Below are positions 28,134 to 36,570 of a stretch of DNA of 64,000 nt, one piece after another (positions within the stretch are counted from its first letter, which is position 1; each line of letters opens with the position of its first letter). The notes beneath the pieces were generated by a model. That model was not told the origin of the DNA, did not search any database, and worked only from the letters and a program-made list of their open reading frames with translations. The DNA is from Variovorax sp. UMC13. Lineage in GTDB: Bacteria > Pseudomonadota > Gammaproteobacteria > Burkholderiales > Burkholderiaceae_C. The position numbers were made by a program, and so were the translations under genes. The stretch lies in the NCBI RefSeq assembly GCF_014170375.1, contig NZ_LZZW01000018.1:1-64000 (forward strand), given 5' to 3'.

Positions 28134-29510
28134 ATGAGTCTGCGCATCTACAACACGCTCTCGCGTGAACTGGAGGAGTTTTCCCCGTTGCAACCCGGCC
28201 ACGTACGCATGTACGTGTGCGGCATGACGGTCTACGACCTGTGCCACATCGGCCATGCGCGGATGATGATGGCCTTCGACGTGGTGCAACGCTGGCTGCG
28301 CGCGAGCGACCTGCAGGTCACCTATGTGCGCAACATCACCGACATCGACGACAAGATCATCGACCGGGCGGTCAAGCGCGGCATCACGATCCGTGCGCTG
28401 ACCGACGAGATGATCGCGCTGATGCACGAGGACATCGCGGCGCTGGGCATCGAGCCGCCGGCCGTCGAGCCGCGCGCCACCGACTACGTGCCGCAGATGC
28501 TGGGCCTGATCGAGACGCTGGAGCGCAAGGGCCTGGCCTACCGCTCGCCGACCGGCGACGTGAACTACGCGGTGCGCAAGTTCCCGGGCTACGGCAAGCT
28601 GTCGGGCAAGTCGCTCGACGAGCTGCATGCGGGCGAGCGCGTAGCGGTGCTCGACGGCAAGCAGGACCCACTCGACTTCGTGCTCTGGAAGGCCTCGAAG
28701 CCCACCGAGCCGACCGAGGTGCAATGGGACAGCGCCTTCGGCAAGGGCCGGCCCGGCTGGCACATCGAGTGCTCGGCCATGAGCTGCGCGACGCTGGGCG
28801 AGACCTTCGACATCCACGGCGGCGGCGCCGACCTGCAGTTCCCGCACCACGAGAACGAGATCGCGCAGAGCGAAGGTGCGAGCGGGCAGCCGCTGGCGAA
28901 GCTCTGGATGCACAACGGCTTCGTGCGCGTGGACAACGAGAAGATGTCGAAGAGCCTGGGCAACTTCTTCACCATCCGCGAGGTGCTGCAGAAGTACGAC
29001 CGCGAGACGCTGCGCTTCTTCCTCGTGCGCACCCACTACCGCAGCCCGCTCAACTACAGCGACGCCCATCTGGACGATGCGCGCAACGCGCTCAAGCGCC
29101 TGTACACCGCGCTGGACCTGGTCGCGCCCGCGCCGGTGGCGATCGACTGGACGCATCCGCAGGCCGCCGCCTTCCAGGCCGCGATGGACGAGGACTTCGG
29201 CACGCCCGGCGCCATCGCGGTGCTGTTCGAGCTGGCCACGGCCGTGAACAGCACGCGCTCGGCGGAGACGGCCGGGCTGCTCAAGGCGCTGGCCGGCACG
29301 CTGGGGCTGCTGCAGGGCGATCCGCAAGCCTTCCTGCAGGCCGGCAGCACGCTCGACGACCAGGCGATCCAGGCGCTGATCGCGCAGCGCGCCGCGGCCA
29401 AGGCCGCCAGGGATTTCGCCGAGGCCGATCGCATCCGCGACGCGCTGCTCGGCCAGGGCATCGTGCTCAAGGATTCGCCCACCGGCACCACCTGGGCCGC
29501 GGCCCAGTGA
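28134..29510 (+). CDS. cysS: CysS, cysteinyl-tRNA synthetase
   Basis: The 458-aa class I synthetase charges tRNA-Cys. The signature CHIGHAR (HIGH motif) follows the zinc cysteine in [10 protein letters not shown]; further zinc ligands lie in HIECSAM and FPHHENE. The KMSKS loop is present as [10 protein letters not shown]. The start ATG 28134 gives the conserved [16 protein letters not shown]. The stop overlaps a possible GTG start of the alkA gene. Upstream, 27925-28133 holds promoters for both divergent genes. Confidence 0.97.
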   Translation: MSLRIYNTLSRELEEFSPLQPGHVRMYVCGMTVYDLCHIGHARMMMAFDVVQRWLRASDLQVTYVRNITDIDDKIIDRAVKRGITIRALTDEMIALMHEDIAALGIEPPAVEPRATDYVPQMLGLIETLERKGLAYRSPTGDVNYAVRKFPGYGKLSGKSLDELHAGERVAVLDGKQDPLDFVLWKASKPTEPTEVQWDSAFGKGRPGWHIECSAMSCATLGETFDIHGGGADLQFPHHENEIAQSEGASGQPLAKLWMHNGFVRVDNEKMSKSLGNFFTIREVLQKYDRETLRFFLVRTHYRSPLNYSDAHLDDARNALKRLYTALDLVAPAPVAIDWTHPQAAAFQAAMDEDFGTPGAIAVLFELATAVNSTRSAETAGLLKALAGTLGLLQGDPQAFLQAGSTLDDQAIQALIAQRAAAKAARDFAEADRIRDALLGQGIVLKDSPTGTTWAAAQ

Positions 29511-29524
29511 AGGACTCGACTGCG

Positions 29525-30175
29525 ATGTCTCCCGTCATTTCCGCGCCGGTCAAGATCATCACGCCCGACTACTGGGAGGAAGCCTGCAGGCACCTGGCCA
29601 AGAAGGACCGCGTGATGAAGCGGCTGATCCCGCAGTTCGGCGACGCCTGCCTCGAGTCGCGCGGCGATGCCTTCGTCACGCTGGCGCGCAGCATCGTCGG
29701 CCAGCAGATCTCGGTGAAGGCCGCGCAGCAGGTCTGGGACCGCTTCGAGACCCTGCCGCGCAAGATGACGCCGGCCAATGTGCTCAAGCTCAAGGTCGAC
29801 GACATGCGCGCCGCGGGCCTGTCGGCGCGCAAGATCGAGTACCTGGTCGACCTCGCGATCCATTTCGATTCGGGCGCGGTCCACATCGACGCCTGGAAGG
29901 ACATGACCGACGAGATGATCATCTCGGAGCTGGTCGCGATCCGCGGCATCGGCCGCTGGACCGCCGAGATGTTCCTGATCTTCCACCTGATGCGCCCCAA
30001 CGTGATGCCGCTGGACGACGCCGGCCTGATCAGCGGCGTGAGTCAGAACTACTTCTCGGGCGAGCCGGTGAGCCGCAGCGACCTGCGCGAGGTGGGCGTG
30101 GCCTGGGCCCCTTACTGCAGCGTCGCGACTTGGTATATTTGGCGATCGCTCGACCCGGTACCGGTCGCGTACTGA
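29525..30175 (+). CDS. alkA: AlkA-type DNA-3-methyladenine glycosylase
   Basis: The 216-aa protein (222 if the overlapping GTG 29507 is used) is a helix-hairpin-helix-GPD DNA glycosylase: VAIRGIGRWTAEMFLIFHL is the hairpin, and the catalytic aspartate lies in MPLDDAGLI. It removes alkylated purines in base excision repair. It lacks the N-terminal TBP-like domain of E. coli AlkA, as the short bacterial forms do. It sits between cysS and accA, a gene order common in Burkholderiales. Confidence 0.88.
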   Translation: MSPVISAPVKIITPDYWEEACRHLAKKDRVMKRLIPQFGDACLESRGDAFVTLARSIVGQQISVKAAQQVWDRFETLPRKMTPANVLKLKVDDMRAAGLSARKIEYLVDLAIHFDSGAVHIDAWKDMTDEMIISELVAIRGIGRWTAEMFLIFHLMRPNVMPLDDAGLISGVSQNYFSGEPVSRSDLREVGVAWAPYCSVATWYIWRSLDPVPVAY

Positions 30176-30312
30176 ACATGACACACTCCCTGGCCTCGCG
30201 CACGACGCGTCGACACGCCCGGCCCCTCGGAGGCCCGGCCATGCGGGCTGCGCGGTCTTCCGCCAGCACCGTGGTCCGGCCCCGACCCCATTGACCCCCA
30301 CAGGAGAAGACG

Positions 30313-31293
30313 TTGGCGAAACGAACCTTCCTCGACTTCGAGCAGCCCATCGCTGAACTCGAAGGCAAGATCGAAGAACTGCGCTATGTGCAGACCGAAT
30401 CCGCGGTCGATATCTCCGAAGAGATCGACCAGCTGAGCAAGAAGAGCCAGCAACTCACCAAGGACATCTACAGCGAGCTCTCGCCCTGGAAGATCACCAA
30501 GATCGCCCGGCACCCCGAGCGCCCCTACACGCTGGACTACGTCAACGAGATCTTCACCGACTTCGTCGAGCTGCACGGCGACCGCCATTTCTCGGACGAC
30601 CTGTCGATCGTGGGCGGCCTGGCGCGCTTCAACGGCACGCCCTGCATGGTGATCGGCCACCAGAAGGGCCGCGACACCAAGGAGCGCACCGCGCGCAACT
30701 TCGGCATGAGCAAGCCCGAGGGCTACCGCAAGGCCCTGCGGCTGATGAAGACCGCCGAGAAGTTCAAGCTGCCGGTGTTCACCTTCGTCGACACGCCCGG
30801 CGCCTACCCCGGCATCGATGCCGAGGAGCGCGGCCAGTCCGAGGCCATCGGCCGCAACATCTTCGAGATGGCGCAGCTCGAGGTGCCGATCATCGTCACC
30901 ATCATCGGCGAGGGCGGCTCCGGCGGCGCCCTGGCGATCTCGGTGGGCGACCAGCTGGTGATGCTGCAGTACTCGATCTATTCGGTGATCAGCCCCGAGG
31001 GCTGCGCATCGATCCTGTGGAAGACCAGCGAGAAGGCCCAGGAAGCGGCCGACGCGCTGGGCATCACGGCGCACCGCCTCAAGGCCCTGGGCCTGGTCGA
31101 CAAGATCGTGAACGAGCCCGTGGGCGGCGCGCACCGCGACCACAAGCAGATGGCGGCCTTCCTCAAGCGCGCGCTCAACGACGCCTTCCGCCAGGTCGGC
31201 GACCTCAAGGTCAAGGAACTGCTCGAGCGCCGCTACGAGCGCCTGCAGAGCTACGGCCGCTTCTCGGACACCAAGGCCGAGAGCACGCGCTGA
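30313..31293 (+). CDS. accA: AccA, acetyl-CoA carboxylase carboxyltransferase alpha
   Basis: The 326-aa protein is the alpha subunit of the carboxyltransferase that, with AccD, makes malonyl-CoA for fatty acid synthesis. The start codon is TTG 30313, supported by AGGAGAAG immediately upstream and by the conserved N-terminus [16 protein letters not shown]; no ATG fits. Conserved parts include [20 protein letters not shown] and [16 protein letters not shown], the oxyanion/CoA region. The weak start codon may limit its synthesis. Confidence 0.96.
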   Translation: MAKRTFLDFEQPIAELEGKIEELRYVQTESAVDISEEIDQLSKKSQQLTKDIYSELSPWKITKIARHPERPYTLDYVNEIFTDFVELHGDRHFSDDLSIVGGLARFNGTPCMVIGHQKGRDTKERTARNFGMSKPEGYRKALRLMKTAEKFKLPVFTFVDTPGAYPGIDAEERGQSEAIGRNIFEMAQLEVPIIVTIIGEGGSGGALAISVGDQLVMLQYSIYSVISPEGCASILWKTSEKAQEAADALGITAHRLKALGLVDKIVNEPVGGAHRDHKQMAAFLKRALNDAFRQVGDLKVKELLERRYERLQSYGRFSDTKAESTR

Positions 31294-31328
31294 CGCGCCG
31301 CGGGCCGCTGCCGGCCTGCCTCCTTCCG

Positions 31329-32300
31329 ATGGACAACCCCGCCGCACACGCGCTCGCCTCGTGGGCGGCGCCCTTGCCGCTGGGCGTGGCCTACAGCGGC
31401 GGCGCCGACTCGACCGCGCTGCTGCATGCCGCCGCCGCGCGTTGGCCCGGTCAGGTGCATGCCTTGCACGTGCACCACGGGCTGCAGGCGGCCGCGGATG
31501 GTTTCGAGCGCCATTGCGAGATGGCCTGCCATGCCCTGGGCGTGCCCTTGCACGTCGCACGCGTCGATGCGCGCCATGCCTCGGGCGACAGCCCCGAGGA
31601 CGCCGCGCGCCGCGCGCGTTACGCGACGCTGGCACAGCTCGCACGGGACCACGGGCTGCAGCACGTCGCGCTGGCCCAGCATGCCGACGACCAGGTCGAG
31701 ACCCTGCTGATCGCGCTCGGCCGCGGCGCCGGCCTCGACGGCCTGGCCGCGATGCCGCGCGAGATGACGCGCCATGGCGTGCAGTTTCATCGGCCGCTGC
31801 TCGAGGTGCGCGCGGACGCGTTGCGCGCATGGCTGGCGACCGCGCGGGTGGGCTTCGTCGACGACCCCAGCAACGCCGACGCGCGCTACACGCGCAACCG
31901 CATCCGTCACCAACTGATGCCTGCGCTGGCCCAGGCGCTGCCGCAGTTCCGCGAGACCTTCGCGCGCTCGGCGCGCAATGCGGCCCGGGCCTCGTCGCTG
32001 CTGGTCGAACTGGCCGACATCGACCTGGCCGCGACCGGCGCGCCGCCGCGCATCGCCGCGCTGCAGGCCTTGCCGCGCGAGCGCCGCGCCAACGCGCTGC
32101 GGCGCTGGCTGCGGCGCGATCACCAGGCCGTGCCCAGCGAGGCGCAGCTGCAGCAGCTGCTCGACCAGGTCGAGGCCTGCCGCACGCGGGGCCATCGCAT
32201 CCACCTCAAGGTGGCCGGCGGCTTCGTCGAACGCGAGGGTGCGGTGTTGCATTGGTACAATGCCCCGCCTTCGCCGGCGCTTGATGCCTGCTCGCTCTGA
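31329..32300 (+). CDS. tilS: TilS, tRNA(Ile)-lysidine synthase
   Basis: The 323-aa enzyme of the PP-loop family has the ATP motif VAYSGGADSTALLHAA at residues 18-33 and the substrate segment DARYTRNRIRHQLMP. It converts cytidine 34 of the CAU anticodon of tRNA-Ile to lysidine so that AUA is read as isoleucine. It starts at ATG 31329, 35 bases after accA. Its C-terminal region is short compared with E. coli TilS (432 aa), as in other betaproteobacteria. Confidence 0.93.
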   Translation: MDNPAAHALASWAAPLPLGVAYSGGADSTALLHAAAARWPGQVHALHVHHGLQAAADGFERHCEMACHALGVPLHVARVDARHASGDSPEDAARRARYATLAQLARDHGLQHVALAQHADDQVETLLIALGRGAGLDGLAAMPREMTRHGVQFHRPLLEVRADALRAWLATARVGFVDDPSNADARYTRNRIRHQLMPALAQALPQFRETFARSARNAARASSLLVELADIDLAATGAPPRIAALQALPRERRANALRRWLRRDHQAVPSEAQLQQLLDQVEACRTRGHRIHLKVAGGFVEREGAVLHWYNAPPSPALDACSL

Positions 32301-32376
32301 GTGGACTGGCGGCGACTGCAGTCTCCGGCCACCGACGACTTCGCGGTGCCCGTTTTACTTCTCCTTGATTTCACCC

Positions 32377-33645
32377 ATGGCATTGATCGTTCACAAATAC
32401 GGCGGTACGTCGATGGGCTCGACCGAGCGCATCAAGAACGTCGCCAAGCGCGTCGCCAAGTGGGCGCGCGCCGGCCACCAGATGGTGGTGGTCCCCAGCG
32501 CCATGAGCGGCGAGACCAACCGCCTGCTCGGCCTGGCCAAAGAGCTGGCCTCCGGCAAGGCCGATTCGCAGTACGAGCGCGAGCTCGACATGCTGGCCTC
32601 GACCGGCGAGCAGGCCTCGTCGGCGCTGCTGGCGATCGCGCTGCAGGCCGAGGGCGTGCAGTCGGTCAGCTACGCCGGCTGGCAGGTCGCGGTGCGCACC
32701 GACAACTCCTACACCAAGGCCCGCATCGAGAGCATCGACGACGCCCGCGTGCGTGCCGACCTCGAGGCCGGCAAGGTGGTGGTCATCACCGGCTTCCAGG
32801 GCGTGGACGACAACGGCAACATCACGACGCTGGGCCGCGGCGGCAGCGACACCTCGGCCGTGGCCATCGCCGCGGCGATGAAGGCGGCCGAATGCCTGAT
32901 CTACACCGACGTCGACGGTGTCTACACCACCGACCCGCGCGTCGAACCCGATGCGCGCCGCCTGCTGACCGTGAGCTTCGAAGAGATGCTCGAGATGGCC
33001 AGCCTGGGCTCCAAGGTGCTGCAGATCCGCTCGGTGGAATTCGCCGGCAAGTACAAGGTCCCGCTGCGCGTGCTGTCGAGCTTCACGCCCTGGGACATCG
33101 ACATCATTGAAGAAGCCAAATCCGGCACGCTGATCACTTTCGAGGAAGACCTGAACATGGAACAAGCCGTCGTATCCGGCATCGCGTTCAACCGCGACGA
33201 GGCGAAGATCTCGGTGCTGGGCGTGCCCGACAAGCCGGGCATCGCGTACCACATCCTCGGCGCGGTGGCCGATGCGAACATCGAAGTCGACGTGATCATC
33301 CAGAACCTGAGCAAGGACGGCAAGACCGACTTCAGCTTCACGGTGAATCGCAACGACTACGCCAAGGCCACCGACCTGCTCAAGGCCAAGGTGCTGCCGA
33401 CGCTGGGCGCCGCCGAGATCGTCGGCGACACCAAGATCTGCAAGGTCAGCATCGTGGGCATCGGCATGCGCAGCCACGTGGGCGTCGCGAGCAAGATGTT
33501 CCGCGTGCTGAGCGAAGAGGGCATCAACATCCAGATGATCTCGACCAGCGAAATCAAGACCTCCGTCGTGATCGACGAGAAGTACATGGAACTGGCCGTG
33601 CGCGCCTTGCACAAAGCTTTCGATCTTGATCAGCCCGCGGCCTGA
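32377..33645 (+). CDS. lysC: LysC, aspartate kinase
   Basis: The 422-aa enzyme phosphorylates aspartate, the first step to lysine, threonine and methionine. The kinase domain begins with IVHKYGGTSMGSTERI and includes TLGRGGSDTSAVAIAAA. Two C-terminal ACT domains (around residues 270-345 and 350-420; ISVLGVPDKPGIAYHI, VSIVGIGMRSHVGVASKMF) indicate allosteric control by end products. The start ATG 32377 agrees with the family. It is the last protein gene before tRNA-Ser. Confidence 0.96.
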   Translation: MALIVHKYGGTSMGSTERIKNVAKRVAKWARAGHQMVVVPSAMSGETNRLLGLAKELASGKADSQYERELDMLASTGEQASSALLAIALQAEGVQSVSYAGWQVAVRTDNSYTKARIESIDDARVRADLEAGKVVVITGFQGVDDNGNITTLGRGGSDTSAVAIAAAMKAAECLIYTDVDGVYTTDPRVEPDARRLLTVSFEEMLEMASLGSKVLQIRSVEFAGKYKVPLRVLSSFTPWDIDIIEEAKSGTLITFEEDLNMEQAVVSGIAFNRDEAKISVLGVPDKPGIAYHILGAVADANIEVDVIIQNLSKDGKTDFSFTVNRNDYAKATDLLKAKVLPTLGAAEIVGDTKICKVSIVGIGMRSHVGVASKMFRVLSEEGINIQMISTSEIKTSVVIDEKYMELAVRALHKAFDLDQPAA

Positions 33646-33669
33646 AAACGCCTCAAACGCTGGCATAAT
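33642..33669 (+). promoter_or_regulatory. Promoter of tRNA-Ser
   Basis: CTGAAA (-35) and CATAAT (-10) are separated by 16 bases; transcription should start about 33676, seven bases before the mature tRNA. The -35 box overlaps the lysC stop codon region. Confidence 0.55.
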
Positions 33670-33682
33670 CTAGGCTTCCAAA

Positions 33683-33775
33683 GGAACTGTGACCGAGTGG
33701 CCGAAGGTGCTCCCCTGCTAAGGGAGTATGGGGTGTAGAGCCTCATCGAGGGTTCGAATCCCTCCGGTTCCGCCA
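33683..33775 (+). tRNA. serX: tRNA-Ser, anticodon GCU
   Basis: The 93-nt gene folds as a class II tRNA with a long variable arm. The acceptor strand GGAACTG pairs with CGGTTCC; the anticodon loop CTGCTAA contains GCT; the T-loop is GGTTCGAATCC, and the CCA end is encoded (33773-33775). It reads AGC/AGU serine codons. Its 3' end is the insertion site of the prophage that follows. Confidence 0.97.
33750..33775 (+). other. Probable attL core in the tRNA-Ser 3' end
   Basis: The integrase gene begins just after the tRNA in the same direction, the usual layout when a phage recombines into the T-arm/acceptor region and restores the tRNA with its own copy. The exact core cannot be fixed without attR; the segment containing CCTCCGGTTCCGCCA is the best guess. 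Confidence 0.6.
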
Positions 33776-33787
33776 ATTAGCGCCAAG

Positions 33788-33813
33788 AAGCCCGCACCTA
33801 AGCGGGCTTTTTC
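33788..33813 (+). terminator. Terminator after tRNA-Ser
   Basis: The stem AAGCCCGC / GCGGGCTT with a 6-nt loop is followed by TTTTTC on the plus strand. It lies 12 bases after the CCA end and would end the tRNA transcript; as it lies on the phage side of the core, it was brought in by the prophage. Confidence 0.8.
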
Positions 33814-33899
33814 GCATCTTAACCCATGCAGAATGCGGACTTAGACGCGCTGAACCCTCCCGAATCGCACACGCTCACACCCAAGTCCACGGGTAGCGC

Positions 33900-33918
33900 G
33901 TAGGTAAGCGAGTAGGTA
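33900..33918 (+). repeat. Two GTAGGTA repeats upstream of int, possible integrase arm sites
   Basis: GTAGGTA occurs at 33900-33906 and 33912-33918, 12 bases apart in direct orientation, between the tRNA and the integrase start. Spaced direct repeats near attP are typical arm-type binding sites for tyrosine integrases with a DUF4102-like N-terminus. Confidence 0.35.
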
Positions 33919-33938
33919 CGGCGAAAACAGATCCGCTG

Positions 33939-35105
33939 ATGCCTACAAATACTCTCACCGACGCCCAATGCAAACGCGCTGCCGCACCAGACGGTCCGCG
34001 CAAGTTTTTCGATGGCCACGGACTGCACCTTTTGGTCACTCCGGCGGGCACTAAAACATGGCGAATGTCGTACCGCCTCGAGAAGAAACCGCAGACTGCA
34101 ACCTTCGGTGCCTACCCCCTGGTTAGCCTGGCCGACGCGCGCGAAAAGCGCGACGAGATCCGCCGCAAGCTGAAGAACGGCGAGAGTCCGAAGAAGGTCA
34201 AGAAGGTGGCCGGCGTGACGTTCCAGAAGGCCTGGGAGGCCTATTGGGAGGGCCGTCAAGACGTCTCCACTGGATACCGCACCAACGCCCTGCGCGCACT
34301 CGAGATGCACCTTGGTCCGAAGCTGGGAGAGCTACCGGTCGGTAGCATCACGCGTGAGCTGCTGTTGACCGAGCTGATGAAGATGAATGCGGCCGGAGCG
34401 TTCGTGTACGTGCGCAAGGTCCGCATGTGGGCTGGCCAGGTGTTCGATTGGGCGGTGGAACATGGGCACAGCTCGGTCAACCCGGCCGCGGCCATCCGTC
34501 CCGAAAAAGCATTCGGACGTGAAGAGGTCGAGTCGCACGCGGCCCTCGAGCTCAACCAGGTGCCGGAGTTGATCACGCGCCTGTCGCTCGAGCGCGAGCT
34601 GATCTCGGTGCTGGCCTGCAAGTTCCTTGCGCTCACGTGGGTGCGGACCAAAGAGATGCGGTTCGCGAAGTGGGACCAGTTCGACGGTGACCTGTGGCGC
34701 GTGCCGCACGGCACGATGAAAAAGCGCCGCGACCACCTGGTGCCGCTGTCGACGCAGGCGCTCGAGGTCCTGGCCAAGATGAGGGCGCGCCAGAACGGCG
34801 ACTATGTGTTCCCGGCTGACCATCGCAACGACCGGCCGCTCAGTGAGAACTCGGTGCTGTATCTGCTGCACCGGATGGGCTACGAGGGAAAGATGACCGG
34901 CCACGGTTGGCGCACCGTGGGGTCGACCTGGGCGAACGAGCAGGGCTTCAACGGCGATGCCATCGAGCGGCAGCTCGCCCACGCACCTGACGACGAGGTG
35001 CGGGCGGTCTACAACAGAGCTATCTACCTGCCTGAGCGCCGGAAGATGCTGCAGGACTGGGCAGACTGGTTGCTACCAGGCTCAGCCCCGCCTTCCGAAG
35101 CGTAG
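33939..35105 (+). CDS. int: Prophage tyrosine integrase (P4-type)
   Basis: The 388-aa recombinase has an N-terminal arm-binding DUF4102 domain (LTDAQCKRAAAPDGPRKFFD, GLHLLVTPAGTKTWRMSYRL), a core-binding SAM-like domain (about 85-190) and a C-terminal catalytic domain. The catalytic residues are visible: arginine in WVRTKEM, H-x-x-R in GHGWRTVG (about 320), histidine in QLAHAPDDE, and the nucleophilic tyrosine in AVYNRAIYL. The length is normal. It points away from the tRNA-Ser attachment site. Its last 86 bases overlap the excisionase-like gene on the opposite strand. Confidence 0.95.
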   Translation: MPTNTLTDAQCKRAAAPDGPRKFFDGHGLHLLVTPAGTKTWRMSYRLEKKPQTATFGAYPLVSLADAREKRDEIRRKLKNGESPKKVKKVAGVTFQKAWEAYWEGRQDVSTGYRTNALRALEMHLGPKLGELPVGSITRELLLTELMKMNAAGAFVYVRKVRMWAGQVFDWAVEHGHSSVNPAAAIRPEKAFGREEVESHAALELNQVPELITRLSLERELISVLACKFLALTWVRTKEMRFAKWDQFDGDLWRVPHGTMKKRRDHLVPLSTQALEVLAKMRARQNGDYVFPADHRNDRPLSENSVLYLLHRMGYEGKMTGHGWRTVGSTWANEQGFNGDAIERQLAHAPDDEVRAVYNRAIYLPERRKMLQDWADWLLPGSAPPSEA

Positions 35106-35256
35106 AGAGCTTCCAGCCGCGCGTGCGTGCGCTGAGGTCGACGTCGGGCTTCGGTAGCTTGTCGTCCTTCATCCAGCGCCGCAGCGTCTCGCTGGTGACG
35201 CCGCCGAGGGCCGCGCAGAGATCCTTGCGCCAGATGATGCGATCGGGCTCGGTCAT
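35020..35256 (-). CDS. AlpA/MerR-like HTH protein, putative excisionase
   Basis: The 78-aa protein has a short winged-helix-like segment (IIWRKDLCAALGGVTSETLRRWMKDDKLPKPDV) of the AlpA/excisionase type, followed by an arginine/tryptophan stretch (RTRGWKLSTLRKAG). It is the last gene of the leftward operon and converges on int, overlapping its 3' end by 86 bases, a usual place for xis. The start overlaps the preceding gene's stop (ATGA). A role in excision directionality is inferred from position and fold, not proven. Confidence 0.65.
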   Translation of the reverse strand: MTEPDRIIWRKDLCAALGGVTSETLRRWMKDDKLPKPDVDLSARTRGWKLSTLRKAGLSLVATSLPSPAASSGAQAGR

Positions 35257-35753
35257 GCGGCCACTCCTTCTTTCAAAAATCGAACGTCGATGATCTGGCC
35301 GCCAGCTTGGCGCACGCGCATCTTGGCCAGGTCGACGGCGCGCGTCACTTCACGCGTGCTCAGCTGCTCGAGCTGGTATTCGTGCAACCTGACCGCTTCG
35401 ACTATGTCGTCGAGCTCTTGGTAGTAGAGGGCCGTCGCGTGCCAAGCGCCCGTGGCCATGGCGCGCTTGCGGATCTCGGCGAGGGCGAGCTCGGCGCTCT
35501 GAAGGTGCTCGGCCAGGCCGCGCACAACGCCCTGTGCCTCGATCGACAACGCGATCTCCACCGAGCTGGCCAGCGTCGACCATTGAAGCTCGCTGGCCAC
35601 GCCCTCGCGTAGCGCCTTCAGCGATCGGTGAACCGGCGCCATCATCCTTTCCAGCTCGCCTGGGGTGAGCGTGGTGGCTCGATTGATGACGACGCTGATC
35701 ATGTTGGTGGCCGGCTGGAAGCGCACGCGGCGGGGAGGACGGCCGCGGCTCAT
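35253..35753 (-). CDS. Hypothetical phage protein
   Basis: The 166-aa protein starts at ATG 35753, overlapping the upstream stop by 4 nt; the open frame farther upstream is a shadow. It begins with a basic tail (MSRGRPPRRVRFQPA) and is otherwise mostly helical and charged, with no cysteine pairs, membrane segment or signal peptide (LERMMAPVHRSLKALREGV, LAEHLQSAELALAEIRKRAM). I do not recognise a family. Its position in the early leftward operon next to xis suggests an accessory role in early lytic growth. Confidence 0.65.
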   Translation of the reverse strand: MSRGRPPRRVRFQPATNMISVVINRATTLTPGELERMMAPVHRSLKALREGVASELQWSTLASSVEIALSIEAQGVVRGLAEHLQSAELALAEIRKRAMATGAWHATALYYQELDDIVEAVRLHEYQLEQLSTREVTRAVDLAKMRVRQAGGQIIDVRFLKEGVAA

Positions 35754-36043
35754 TCGAAGCCCGCCAGCATTGCGACGCACGTGTCTTGCGTGCCGCAGGG
35801 CTCGCAGATCGTGACGATCACTGGGTCCATGATCGGTTTGGCCATGTCTTCGTCGGGACCCATGATCGCAGCGATGCCGGCGTGGCCAAGCACCATCGCC
35901 AAGCCGGTCTGTCGCTCGACTGCGCGCATATCGACGCCGAAGCGCTCGACCTTGACGCGCCAGAACAGGGGCAGCCCGCTGTCTCCGATCTTCTTCCCGC
36001 AGCGCGAGCACGTCGACACCGCGCGGAGTTCGGCTTCCTTCAT
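35750..36043 (-). CDS. Hypothetical zinc-ribbon-like phage protein
   Basis: The 97-aa protein has two cysteine pairs, STCSRCGKK near residue 12 and TICEPCGTQDTC near residue 80, that could bind zinc. Between them is a variable segment (RVKVERFGVDMRAVERQTGL). It starts at ATG 36043 with a 4-nt overlap to the methyltransferase and ends overlapping the next gene. Small zinc-ribbon proteins are common in phage early regions; the partner or target is unknown. Confidence 0.65.
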   Translation of the reverse strand: MKEAELRAVSTCSRCGKKIGDSGLPLFWRVKVERFGVDMRAVERQTGLAMVLGHAGIAAIMGPDEDMAKPIMDPVIVTICEPCGTQDTCVAMLAGFE

Positions 36044-36570
36044 GCGGGCTCCTTCGCTGCGCTGGGTGCCTGAGGGGCGGCGGGTTTCATGAAGACGAGC
36101 CAGTGGGTCATGCCGCTGCGGCCACTGATCTGCCCGAACAGTGGAGCGGCCGGTGCCAGGGGAAGCACCTCGGCCAGCTTGACCTGGGTTTCGTTCCACT
36201 TGAACACCAACACGCCCTCGGCGGCCAGGACGCGCCAGCACTCGGCAAACCCCTGCCGCAGGTCTTCGCGCCAGTCCTGGCCCAGCTTTCCATACTTCGC
36301 GGCCAGCCAGCTGCGAGGGCCAGCGCGCACAAGGTGCGGCGGATCGAAGGCGATCAGCTTAAAGCGGCCGTCGGGGTACGGCAGAGCGCGGAAGTCCATC
36401 AGGACATCCGGGTCGATGGTCAGCGTGCGCGTGCCGTCTTCGCGATGCGTGCGGTCGGTCACGGTGATCGTCTCGCGGCGCTGGTCACCGAAGATGGCGC
36501 GCGGGTCGGCCTTGTCGAGCCACATCATTCGGGTGCCGCTGCAGGGGTCGAGCACGATCGCCTCAGTCAT
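36040..36570 (-). CDS. Phage SAM-dependent DNA methyltransferase, no restriction partner
   Basis: The 176-aa protein has LDPCSGTRMMWLDK at residues 6-19, which resembles a diverged SAM-binding motif, and the catalytic FDPPHL near residue 95, a variant of the DPPY/DPPW motif of N6-adenine or N4-cytosine methyltransferases. The lack of a target-recognition domain of usual size and of a nuclease gene marks it as an orphan enzyme, perhaps protecting phage DNA from host restriction. The start is ATG 36570; it overlaps the upstream gene by 8 nt. The base specificity is not readable. Confidence 0.7.
   Translation of the reverse strand: MTEAIVLDPCSGTRMMWLDKADPRAIFGDQRRETITVTDRTHREDGTRTLTIDPDVLMDFRALPYPDGRFKLIAFDPPHLVRAGPRSWLAAKYGKLGQDWREDLRQGFAECWRVLAAEGVLVFKWNETQVKLAEVLPLAPAAPLFGQISGRSGMTHWLVFMKPAAPQAPSAAKEPA

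Noticed and set aside
36040..36570. Complete restriction-modification system
   Set aside because: Only a methyltransferase is present; neighbours show no nuclease motif of restriction type. The exonuclease at 37917-38426 is of the DEDD class and not a restriction enzyme.
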